Shown piece by piece: positions 1 to 12,900 of a stretch of 64,000 nucleotides of DNA. Made by a program: the position numbers and the translations under genes. A model generated the notes under the pieces. It had not been told where the DNA came from. It saw only the letters and a program-made list of their open reading frames with translations, and did no database searches. This stretch comes from Bactrocera neohumeralis (Eukaryota; Arthropoda; Insecta; Diptera; Tephritidae). The first letter of the stretch is position 1. Every line of letters begins with the position of its first letter. The DNA lies in assembly GCF_024586455.1 (NCBI RefSeq), contig NC_065922.1, forward strand, positions 78,661,106-78,725,105. The letters are read 5' to 3'.

Positions 1-2726
1 CAAGTAAAATACGATCTCATGATCAAACTAATTAAATGTCACATTATCGGAATGAAGCGCGCAACCATTGCGGCAGCTAAAAACCAGAAAAGCGAAAAAT
101 TCGTTGCAAAATAAAGAAAAAAAAAAGATAATAAAGGAAAGGAAGGACTGACGGCGCTTTGAAATGGGCAGAATGACAATAAATGAATACATTAAATAGC
201 CGCATACAAGCCAAAAAATGGCAGAGACAATGTAAGAAAGTGCATGTACGCTCCAGCAGCTCCTCGGCTTCAGTTGTCTCGCTGGCAACGGACCATTGTA
301 TTTGCGGTAAGCGCGGATTGCATTTGCGCGAGTACACAAACCTGAAAGCTTCAGCCGCAAGGATCCCCAAGACAAGCACACACTTATACCACAGTCTACC
401 TGCTCGAAGGATCGTTACAAAAAGAAAACAAAAAAGGTATAAAAGTAGAATTGAAAAGACATTAAAAATAATAGCAAAGCAGGCGCTACATTTTGCAATT
501 GGCACAATAACGGGTTCTAGAAAAGCAAAAAATGACAAAAGCTCTGAAGTGAACCGCGTCGTGTCCCTAAGAGGCGCCTGTACAGTGGGCACGCTGTAGA
601 ACGCTAAGGAACATAGCTTATATACATGTAGGCAACGGATTTTCGCCAACTTCTATTATGATTTTTTCTTATCGCCCGACCCTTCTTCTGTCGTTGGCTG
701 CTTTTCTGCATTTATTTGCTAAAGAAACAAATTTAGCTTTGGCAATTTGCTATCTCTGTGTTGTTTCATTCGCGCGTCTTTTTACCCCTTTGTCGATAGT
801 AAATCATACAAATTACCAGTTTTCAGCGATAAACTGGATTTTTATTAGCAACAAACGAATCATTTCAGATCTGCAATTTTTCCAACTTTGCTGCGTAAAA
901 TCGAAATTTGTAGATGATGCGGTCAGCACAACGCGCGCAAGGACAGGAAAAAGTACTAAAAGGATATTATTAAAAATAAATAACACATTTGAAGCATAAA
1001 TAAAAAGTAATGTCATAGCATAAATCGATATGAACCACCTCAAAAAGACCTCATGCGTTTCCCTGCCTTCTCGCGATCATAGACGCTTCTGGCACAAAAG
1101 CTACACAGCATGACAGCTGTCAGTCAGTAAAAACTACTTGCACATACCTTAAGTAACACCAACGTCTGGAGTACCAACAAACACACACACACACATTTCC
1201 ACATGTTTCCGCAGATATGTATGGTAGGGAAATGAAAAACAAGATCAATCAGAGTGTTACTTGTAACGCATATCCCTAGCATCCTTCGCACCGCCTTCCC
1301 TTCTCAGCGGAAAAGGTCAAATTCAGTCATGTGACAATCAAAAGTCGAAGTAACTGAACGCATTACTTTTCCACAACAACAACAACAACAACAACTATGA
1401 TGTATTTAAAGAAAACAAGAACAAAGTGTTTAATTTAGCTGATTGCAAGCAATCAAAAAATCATATCGCTCACTTTAAAGGCGCGCAAAGCATGCAATAG
1501 AGGCTGAGGACCACAGCGCGACAGCCGCCAAAAAAACAACACATATACACATACATACATAAGAACTTAGTGAACGCGTACGCAATTAACTTGCGCTGCT
1601 TTACAACAATAGGAGCGTTGCCTGTATAGTCGGCGTAGAAAGTGGCAGCAATTTTCCAGCGTTCAACCGGTGAAATTCCATTGCACAGGCATATAATAAT
1701 GCAATCGCACCGAAAGAGGGAATTTGGAATGGCGCACAGCACATTTAACACACCGATACTTTGCCATTTCACGCACGGGTCTCTTAGCGTTTTCAATTGC
1801 GCTTGTGTACGTGAAAAGAACATTCAGCCAAGCAGCGTAGGTGCCTTCTGTTTTCTTTCCCTTACTCTACTATTGAATAAAATTTTTCTGTTTGGCTCAA
1901 ACTATTATCTGGATCGAAATTTGTCTGTGCGTCGTTATACTTAGAAAATCTTCCTTTTCGGTAGCTGATCATGCCATTGTTTGATATCGATTGCGCGTTA
2001 AAATCTCCAGAACAGCTGCTGCGCGTAGTTATTCTTTCCATGTTTCGAGGGTACTTCACTGAGGAAGAAGGTTAACTGCAGTTTGATAAAGCAGTTTTCG
2101 AAAGCAATCAACAAGCCATTCAAAGTACATCTGTCTTCATATATTATCACACAAACTATTTCAAAACTTAATCAGCAGCACCACATATAGTACATATTTA
2201 TATACAATATATGCGGACCTTATTTAAACTAACAGAATGGTTCTCGGGCTAATTTAACAATGAAAAATGTGAAAATGCCGCATTTGAGACACCTTGTATC
2301 TAAGATGTGTCTTAGCTTAGCAAATACAACAACCTCTCACCGAAAAATTATGTTCACAATAGGGAAGTAGTAAATAAACGCACCTCTACGTCTTATAATT
2401 TAGAATTGTTGTTAATTTGTTATAACAAACTTTGTTAGAATTTAGTTGCATTTGTAGGAAATAATATTTCAGAAAGTGTATCTGTTCGTTCTAGGCTTAA
2501 TTACCTTTCTGTTTGTTCGCAATGCTTAAGTGGGGAAAACATCAAAACCAGAAGCTTATTCCTGTCATCTAAACTCCATTCAAATACACATGCACTATCA
2601 TAACAAGGCCATATTTTTACACCTCACTAGCTGTGAAACCAACAACAAAATCTCTCAACCACAAAACGTTTTTTAATCACTCCACACCCAGATCAATCAT
2701 TGAAGTAAATAATACAACAAAAGGAA
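1..2726. other. Non-coding upstream region
   Basis: I see no supported gene here. Open stretches exist on both strands (for example 183-599 forward and 77-649 reverse), but they have low-complexity Lys/Phe composition and no recognisable domain. The region holds a short CA run near 1171-1193 and a CAA run near 1374-1396. Promoter and 5' UTR exons of the downstream gene may lie here, but no core promoter can be assigned by eye. An in-frame TAA at 2706-2708 lies just upstream of the chosen start codon at 2727. Confidence 0.6.
1374..1396. repeat. CAA microsatellite
   Basis: About seven perfect CAA/ACA units. Confidence 0.8.
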
Positions 2727-3921
2727 ATGCCTACTATGACGCACGTTCTCGAACGTCGACGCTTGCAACGCTATTCCCTTGATAACCAACTTGAAGCGCA
2801 TTCACCACGTCGCGTCCGACACTCTCTTACCAGCGCCGCTAATAAAGAAAACTTTGGCGTTCATTTTACACGAAGCTCTTTCGGCAATACCTCGCTCACC
2901 GCATTTCAGGACCTCAGCAATGGAAAGAGCCCCCTGCGAGTCGATTACACACCAACTCGTCCACCTTTGCGTTGCCAAACTCAAGGCAATATGAATTTAA
3001 ACGTTAAACGTCGCAGCGGTACCCCAACGTCGCGCAATCGTTTTTCGGACGATTTTGTCAATCCGGAGACGCAGGATACACCACTAAGTCATTTGCGTTT
3101 CCGCAGCGCTTCCCGAGACGATTCACTTTCTTCTTCGCGTATGGGCGACGTAACACTTGACCGTATGTTAGACGCGATTATTGAGAGTGCACGTAAGGAT
3201 GTAAAGCGTGTGAATGTGGTTCGTCCCAGAGATAGCGATCAGCAGCATGAAGTAAAAACCGCATTAAGAAGCTCTTCGCCTGCTGTTGTTAGCGACAGCG
3301 AAATCAGCGTGCATGAAATGGAAGTGCGAACCCCGACACATCTCAAGCGCCAACGTGTTGTACGGCGTAAGAATACCAAAACCACGGAGTCCCGACGCAA
3401 AATAGATTCAAAAGAAACGAAAATTTTTGGAAATGTAACACCGCCACCACCGCTCCAGCAATCAATGATCGGTGTTCCACTAGCCGACGGTGTGCATAGT
3501 CCGGACACACCACTTTTTAAGCCAAGTGCCGTGACTAACGCAGAGCTATTGGCGATGCAAACGCCACCAAATTCAACAGAAATCGATACTTTCACGACCG
3601 CAGCAACGGCCGGCGCAACGACAGCAGAAACTCAATCGCAGCAGTGCTGCTCAACACCGACGTTAGAGGAGACACATTCGATTAAGCGTTGCCTGAGCTT
3701 TTCCTCGACTAGTGATGATGAATACGATGTGGATTTTAGCAACGCTGCGAAACGCAGTTCTGTCGCATCATCCAATACGAGCTCTACAATGGGCGATCAC
3801 TTCGGTTTGGGACAAACTTCACGACATTCTCAGGGTTCTTGGAAAGCTCCCAACAGTGCTGCAGTGCGTGGCCACGTGGAACTATCTATACAAGTGGAGC
3901 AGCAACAATTAAATGTACATG
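2727..3921 (+). CDS. PsGEF: Exon 1: N-terminal region and first C2 strand
   Basis: Encodes residues 1-398 plus one base. The N-terminus is basic and rich in Ser/Thr with repeated TP and SP sites (for example TPTRPP, SPDTPLFKP, QTPPNST), which suggests phosphorylation by proline-directed kinases. There are clustered Arg/Lys stretches near residues 205-230. The end (GHVELSIQV, then QQLNV) is the first strand of the C2 domain completed by exons 2 and 3. The donor is ATG/gtgagt at 3922. Reading past the donor gives a low-quality tail ending at 4034, so the splice is preferred. Confidence 0.8.
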
Positions 3922-6900
3922 GTGAGTTCCAAATTTTTTGGGCTTTGGCGAAAGTGTCAACAAAAATCAACAAAAATTCTATGCAATTTGCAGTTTACAA
4001 ATATAATATTCAATTAATTTTTCAATTGCAGTAATACGTTGTCGCGATCTACAGCGACCCAATGGTTCAACTGCGCTGAATGCCTACGTAAAGGTTGCAT
4101 TGATACGCAACAAACCGGCTTCTAAAAAAATGGACAATCACTTCCAACGCACCGCTGTACACAGACATTCGAGTCGTCCGTACTTTGATCATCGCTTCAA
4201 GTTCGATTTGGGCGCGAAACCACAAGCACAACAGCAAACTAAAAATGATGGCACTAACGAACGTCTACAGCTGGCCGTGTGGCACCGAGACCGTCAACTA
4301 AAGTGAGTACGATCGCAAAATAACGATTTTCGTATAACTCACTGGTATAAAAATTCATTATTTTTGCTTTCTCTTGAACTTTGCTTAATCGCTGGTTAAA
4401 TATACACTCAAATGGTGACCAAAGTACGCGAGCTCTGAATTTGAAAACCGCATTGGAACTATTTTTCCACAACTCGGCAACTAAAAATCTTTTTCAAACA
4501 ATGCATTTGAATATTCGGAGCTTATAACAGACTTGTCTTGTGCTTTTTCAATTTAACCACTTATTAAGCGACCACACACTCTCATTGTCTCTAGAAAACT
4601 ACCGTGTACCGGTAGAACTGAATCTACCACATGTAGAAGTATATCTTTGATTGCACCCGTGCGGATCTTTAGTACTAATTGTTCTGGCTAAATCATTTAC
4701 GAGCGACTTATCAATAATTTAAAGAGGTTGCCGCCCGAATGATTAGCCTTTGAGACTGCGTCGTCACTAAACTCTGAAACTAATTAAAAATATGACATGC
4801 GTTACGCGCTACAAAGATAGAATGAAAGAGCCAAAAATGAGTGTCAACGACAGTACGAGTCATACAGGAACCATTCATGTACAGAAAGATACACATACAC
4901 AATATATGTCTGTAATGTGTGACGAAATTTATGCACAGGTTGGACGAAAAGCACAACAACAAAGCTCATTACATGTAAATCACTTTCAGTTAAGACTTTT
5001 GTTTGGGTTCGGCAGACGCACGAAAATTGTTTGAACTAATTGAGCTTATTAAATTTTCACCATTCGGTGATGTTAAAATTGCCGAAATACATTAGCAGCA
5101 CCACAATCCGCCCCCAAATTATTAATTCTTTTTAGATGTTGTGGCATGCTTTTAAAAATTTGATTCTTGTGAATTTATTAACTCTTCGCGCCACATACTT
5201 TCTTATTTCCTGTTTTATTTAAACAGCTAATCTTGTTTTGGCTCTTTTCGTATTTCACACCTTTCTCCTTCTCAGTTGAGCGCAATATTAACAACGGCAG
5301 GCAGCTTTAAAAAGGAAATGCTTAGTGGATGCATGAGTGGATGGGACAGTCAGTGCAATACTGCACGAGATTTGTACATTTCCAACAAAATTCGGGGTAA
5401 ACAAAGTAGCAAGTCCTTGTTGAGCATCTCATTTATGTGCTTGAACTCTTGCCTGCTCATCTGTAAGAATATAGATTGGGAATATTAAGCAGTTATACGC
5501 ATGCGTCAAACGTTGCAAGCGATTGAGAATGAGCACGCAAACTTTTGAGAGAAGTGAAGAAAAGTAAGAAAAATAACGTAAAGTCAGTTTATCTTTTGGC
5601 ATGTGACGCAAAGTTAAAATAACAGCTGTTCCCAGAGAAGTTTGTCAAGCAATGTGGCTTCACTTCAGCAATGTATAGGTAACCGTTTGCTTGGTAAATT
5701 TGTAATCATGAAATTTTCATAAAAACTTAAATCGAAAATGAGAAAAATTAATTTCAATTTCAATTAAATTTCAAAAATTATTTTATTTTTTTATTATTAT
5801 TCAAATGAAATGTTTTTGTTCCGACTTTCTACATACTAAATGTCAAACCACTCAAATCTTACAACCCATCTATGTTCGCAAATACTTCGTCTTAAGCTTT
5901 CAGGCATGTAAACAAATCATCGGCTGCCGGCAAAATGACGCGATTTCACGTGCACCCACCACTTGTCAGCGTGAATGTAACGGCATGTGAGCTAAAAGCC
6001 ACAAATCAGCCGATTACTTAAGCTTTCGCGTGCGCTCTCCCAAACGCTCTATGCGCTCGTTGTGTGCTCACGCGCGCCTAGTTTCATTTTCATGCCCTCA
6101 AAAAATTTCTGGGCGAAATTTTCCAAGCAGAATCTCGACTGAGCTTAGTTTGTCTTTTCTACTGGTGGCGTTTAAACGAAAACTCGGAAATCTTAACGTT
6201 AACCAACCGCTCCACAAGGTGCTCTTAATAACCTAGACTCAGTTCATTGAAGCACCTATTGCAAACAGTACATTGGAAGAATTGAAGAAAAAACGAAAAA
6301 GCAGCTAATTATGTGTTTTAAGAAAATTTTCGCTATTCAAATGCTAAAGAAGTTATTTATTCGCAAATCAGTGTTCGATTACAAAGTATAGAGTAGAGAA
6401 AAAAGTGAAGTCAAGTGAAAGTATGTTACTAAATTATATAATTCATTAACGTGCAACGATCAAAACGAACGCGAGCCGAGCAGAATGGAGCCCCAAAGTG
6501 GATAAGTGAATGTGGTATGGTAGTTTGTGGGTGTGTGTAGGGACAATCATTAATTTATAACAAAAAAGTGATGTACTAAATCAGCAATATTTTCTGCACA
6601 GACACATGCACAACAGAAATGTGCGGAAGAATATGGAAATGAAAAATCAATAAACTCTCAAATAACGTGCTTAAAAATATATTCAAATATCGTATTGCGT
6701 ATCCTAGTTTTCGAGACTTAACGTCTATGGTATTGCCTGTGTATGTATGCGTGGATTATGTGAATGCGTTTGTATATGTTCGTTTGCGGGTGAGTTTACG
6801 CTTATAGAAATATTCCCGCTGACGTTCTCGCATATTGGGATAACAGGAAGCAAGCACAGAGTGAAGTTGCCGAACGAATGAACCAGCAAGCCATCTACAC

Positions 6901-9900
6901 TGAGAAACGAAGAGGGCGAACTTCAACAACGACGCCAGCTGACCGAGCGCACAACTAACTGTCCAACCGACCGAAGGGAGTACGAAGTAGGAAACAGCAA
7001 AAGTACTTCCCTACGAAAGGAGTTAGACAAACCACGCTATGAGAAACGAAATAAAAAAGCAACGATTGAAAGAATAAGCGTTCGTGTAGTAAGCGTGCTC
7101 TCACGCGCTGGATGCTATTGGTTATGGACATAAATATTCATATACGGCTGTAGAATGTCGGGTAGCCGTCCGCATCCGCTTTGATATTTACTACTCTCTA
7201 TGAAATTACTTTTTTTAGACTAATTCGTTATCAGTCAGTGCGTTTGTTTGTTTGTAGTGTGAATCAGTACGTGCCCGCGAAACCAAAGTATGTGGTGCCA
7301 CAAAAGTAAACCAAAGCTTGTTTCAGTAGATAAATAAGAGTCTGTAACAACTCATATATAAGTAAGACCAAAGCAAGTTCGCGTATACGCCGTGGCACAA
7401 AATCTATGGAGTAAAAACAAAATTCGTGATTTGTAAATGCGAAGAAATTTATAATCAAGAACCAGGGCTACCTTACAGAAACAGGGATAAATTTGAATAC
7501 ACCAAGAGGACAGCAGGGCATGTAAGCGAATATTAATAAATTTAACAAGAACAAGTAAGGAAGAGCTAAGTTCGGGTGCAACCAAACATTGCAACTTTCA
7601 AGAATCAAAGCCTTTACTTTAAGGTGTAAAACTAATCATATAGCGTAAAGTCAGCCGAATGTTCGAAAGTCCTGATATTAGTTATATGGGGACTCGGCCA
7701 AGTTTTCGCTCAAATTTATCTACATATTATCTAAATTTCGTCGTGCTACTTTGTCAAATGAGAAACATTTCTATACAAATGCTTGATTCCGATCATTCAG
7801 TTCGTATGACAGCTATATGCAACAGCGGTCTGATCTAAACAATTTCTTCGGAGATTGCACTATAATATAGGAACTATATAAATGTTTATTAAATTTAAGA
7901 TTTATTAAAAAATTACGAAAAAATAGAAATATTGAAGTTAAATTTCGAATGTCAAGATTAACTCTCTCATTTTCCGTTAAGTAATTGACATGGCGGAATT
8001 CACTATTGAAATTATCATGAATATATTCACCTGGTCAGCTTATATACATATAAAAATACAAAACTCTTTGTAAAAAAGTAAAAAAAAAATAAAACGAAAA
8101 AATTTATATGAATGCGTCACGCATCTAATTTAGGTAGCTATATTAATCTTTATTGAACTGCCAACTTAAAATCCCATTTTTCGCCCTTAAACATTTTCGG
8201 TTTACTTTCTCGCCAAGAAATCAGAATTTATTATTTTGAGTTCCATGTACGTGTTTGTTATCATTCAATTTGTTCTGTGACCACAAAATGAATTTTATTA
8301 GTTATTCGCCACTAAGCTGCAATCATCAGCACACATACGCTGACGTTGCGGCACGTGCCACACCTGGCAGTCAGTTACCAACAACTCTTTGCAAATGTGT
8401 GTGTTCGACTGCCTCAAAATTCCCAGCGCGTTAATACCAATAAATTCAAGCAGACACCAACCGTGCTGCTCGTGAACCATAATTTTCAACTGCTTTTGTA
8501 TTTCGCCTTTCCCCTCTTTGCTTGTGGCGGTCCCAAGGTGCACGAAGACGTGTTGGCACGCTGCCGCATATGCCACAGACGACGAGGTACACCTTGCTAT
8601 ATACTACTAATATACTCAATTCACTGTTGCATCGTCATTGGCAAATTCTCACTTTTCACCAGTGCTCGTATCTCACATTCACACATCCTTACGTATGAAT
8701 ATAAACCAGCAGCGTACACGAGCACGATACTCGCAGGTCACGGCAAGTGAAATGAGGAGGGTTAAGTTGGTGGAGAAGGTGAAGTGGGCAGAAATAATTT
8801 CGCCAGATGCAAAATTGAAAGCGCGCTGTGATTTTGTTTTATACCTAGCTTTTGAAGACCAAAATAAATATTGGCTAAAAGACAAACATACACATGCACA
8901 TAAGTGTATATTATAAGCGACGTTTGTATTGCACATTTTCAACCGCTTTCTACCCCTGCGCTCGTTGCGTCCATTTGGTTTTTTCATGCTCCACTTTCGC
9001 TTATTTTCGGTTATTGATGAGCGATTGAAACACCAGCAACAGCAGCGCTAAAAGCAAGACTTTAGCGACAAACGAGGATATGTGGCGGCCTTGCCACATG
9101 GCCAGTTTCCATTTATTCATTAACTCATTGGACTGTCGCCGCTGTGGCGCTAGTCGTTGTGGCCACTGCCAGTCATTACACATATTTCTTCGTATTTTGG
9201 AACATTTGATTACCCAGTCTTCTTTACTATTATTCGCCAATAGCAAAATTCGAATTGTTTATTTTTTGAAAGCTGTTGCGTGCAGAAATTTCAGTAATTT
9301 ATAAAAAACAAGGAATATAAATTGTGTTGCGGCAAAAGTTTCAAAATTTACTGAAAAATCTACGTGTTTTGATGTGAAAAGACACTGTTAAATGTAGCGA
9401 ACCAACACTTCCACATGTTCGGGCTAATATCGCCGTGCTTAGCGCTACTATGTAGTCATATACATATATAGTAAAGATTTCATAAAATCGAGTTTACGCC
9501 TACTTTGCTTGCTTGCTTTGTTCCGCAGTTTGGGGATATTAAAACCAATCAATGGCAACACTAAACTGTATTCAATTTGGGTTATTGTGTTTGCTGCTGT
9601 TGTTGTTACCAATGCGTTTGCTTATTGTTCGAATGCCGTTACTGCACCCACAGTCTACAACTACTTTCTAATGTTGCACAATGAAAGCAGCCTAAACTTG
9701 TGTCGGGATTGGGCGTAAAGGGCACTAAAAAGGTCCTGTGCCATTTTTAATTATGCGAACCGCAATTAAACATGAATTTTGTATGATAATGCGTTAAACG
9801 TCAGTTACGTTGCGGGTGACACGCATATACAAATTCATATAAGCGCTACAATTTCGTTCGTTTCGAGCATTTATTCAACAAATTTGGGTGGTAACATGGT

Positions 9901-12900
9901 GAACGCTTCATTGAAACATTATGCCACCAAAGCGGTGGCCTCCGCAAACATTCATTATACATGAGTGTAAGCGATTATGTGATGAAAAGCGCAGTTTTAG
10001 GCGCAATGGGCACTTTCAGCTTTAATGGGGCACTGTACATTCTCTTATATATGAATTAGCGCTGTGTCAAGCCTCATTGTTTTATTTAATTTATAGTAAG
10101 TGCACACTTATTTGCTTCTACGTATACATATACCTGTAGGCAACAGCCGCTTGTGTGCGTTGAATATTTTCTGAAAGTTTTATTAGTGGCACATTGAGTG
10201 CGGATGTTGATGGACAGCACTTAATAATGCGTCAATAATATAAATTAAAGCCACGCATGGAAACCCGTAAATTAAGATTTGGTGCAACACCTGTTCATGG
10301 TAATTTTATAGAGAGAAGACAGTTATTACTATAATCGTTATAATTGTGTCTATTACTGGAAACATAAAATTACAACCACAATAAATTCAAACAGCACATT
10401 TCGAAAATATGAAAAAAGGTAAGACAAAAAAATATATTAACACTAGAAAGACGGGAGCTTAGTATAGGTATATTATATATAGCTTGTCGACAATATAGGT
10501 ATAATATAAGTATATACTACTGTGCCCAAAAAATAAGGTGACATTTGAATTTAAACTGCGCGCGTCGAAGGATTTGGAGAATTATTTTTTTTTAGGTTGG
10601 TAGTACTGTCAGTCACATTTATGTCAAATTTCATGTCAAAATATTCATTAGTGTTTGAGATACGTGTCGTTTTGTGAGCTGCTAAAAGTGAGTTTTTCGT
10701 TTTTTGCGCTGTCGAAATTTGTTGAGCAAAGAATTTGCATTAAATTTTGTTTACGGAATCAATTTTCTGCTGCAGATACGTTGAGGATGGTGCAGAAAGC
10801 CTTTGGTGATGAGGCTATGTCTAAAAAAATGTTTACAAGTGGTATAGTGAGTTCCAAGCCGGCCGTGAACGTGTCGAAGACGAAGAGCGTCCAGGGCGAC
10901 CATCAACCTCAACCGACGAAGCTCACGTTCAACAAATCAAAGATTTGGTGTTGAAAAACCGTCGATTAACAATTAGAGACCTTGCTGATGAAGTTGGCAT
11001 ATCGAAAGGCTCAGCCAATACCATTTTGAAGGATGTTTTGGGCCTCAAGCGCGTCAAATCTCGACTGGTACCGAAAACATTGAATTTTTGGAAAAAGGCG
11101 TCGCGTTGAAGTGTGTGAAACGATGCTTTCCGACTACCAGGGTGTCATGAAACGCATTATAACTGGCGATGAGACTTGGATCTATGCTTACGACCCCGAA
11201 TATCGTGCCAAAAAAGAGCCGAGACCAAAAAAATCGCGCCAAAGTCGCTCAAAAATCAAGGTCAAGTTGACTGTTTTCTTCGATTATCGTGGTGTTGTGT
11301 TGTGTTGTGCATTATGAATATGCGTCATTTGCGTAACGCTATCCGCCTAAAAAGGCCGGAATTGTGGAAAGACAATTCTTGGTTTTTACACCACGATAAT
11401 GCACCATCCCATACTGCCCTCATAATTCGTGATCATTTCGCCAAAAACTCAATCCATATCGTTCCGCAAACACCGTATTCACCTGATCTGGCGCCCTGCG
11501 ACTTCTGATTGTTCAAAAAGCTCAAAAGACCGCTCCGGGGACACCGTTTTTATAGGAGATTCAAGCCGTAGCGAAGTCGGCCTTCAGATCCCGGAAAGTG
11601 ACTACAACCAGTGTTTCGAAGATTGGAAAATCCGTTGGCATAAGTGCATTGCATCGGGAGGGGATTACTTTGAAGGGGATGAAATTGATTCGGAAGAATA
11701 AATAAAGAATTTTCAAAATAAATACAAGTATTATTTTTTGGGTACAGTAGTATATATACTATATTGGAAGTGAAGGAAGGGGACAACAACAATGATTAAT
11801 TAATCGATTTATATATTGTAGAAAAAGTCAAAATGACTTGCTTAGGCAATCTAGTGTTAACAAAAAAATGTTTGACGAGAGAATAAAAGCTTCGTTTTAG
11901 TGAATTATATACCTTAGGATTTTAAGATCTGAATTTTATGACATTTCGAGAATATGCACCAAGAGTTACTTTTAACTTTATGCTTTTTCACGTCATTTTA
12001 CATACTATATATGTATAATGTTTTATGCTCAGTCAAATTTATTTGCGAATGCCCCCCCTACTTGGCTTTGCAAAGTGGCACAGTTTTTCAGTTGATTGCA
12101 TTAATAATTGAACAGCGTTTACCTTCAACTCTCAACTAAACTGATTTTTGTGCTATTTTTACATATTCTGTTGCCAATTTGTAGCCTGTTTAGGTCGTAC
12201 TCCTATTTACTCAACTAGGAAATGACATTCAAAACTCTGTTTAATAAAACTCTGGTATAAGACAAAAAACACACTCTGGGATACTTTTCAGGCATAATAT
12301 GAACATACTTGGCTGCCAAAGTTATTTGCAGAAGCTTTTAATAAATCATAAATCAGTGGATAATTAGCAGCCACGCCAGGCTTAGGTTAATATGATAAAA
12401 ATGTGTAAACGTTGCTGTTTAAATACGCGATTGCAGTCTGACCTAATTTTATAGAACCCTTTAATAATACATTTTATTTAAATTGAGTTTTCAGCTGAAA
12501 ATAGTATGCCTTACAGTGAATAAAAAAAGAAATAAAACCAATTTTATATGATTTTCGTGATCTGCTTGTTACTCATACGCCATGGAGACATGTACCAGAG
12601 CTGATTTTGATATTTATTGCAGAAAAATTGAATGCGGGACCTAGTACATTGCATTAGAGTGAATGTATCCCCTCAAGTATTGACTTCTTTATTGTGCGAG
12701 TGCATTTTATGTGCCGCGGCTTGAATACTAAGTATTGAATTTGCTTTCAGCGGAGAGCAGCAGCATGCGAAACCATTCTATGAATGTATGTGTGCCTTTT
12801 GTTAGTGCTCTTTTTCACTCTGTCCCGCGATGAAATTCAAATTTAAATCAAATCACAACGACGCACGACCGTCGTAAGATCTTACCACAATGGAATCTTC

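Noticed and set aside
183..599. 138-codon forward open stretch near the window start
   Set aside because: Overlapped by longer reverse-strand open stretches, no domain, no splice or start context, and composition typical of A-rich non-coding sequence.
7225..7265. Initiator-like TCAGTC near 7231 as an internal promoter
   Set aside because: The motif is too short and frequent; no matching downstream element or exon start could be supported.
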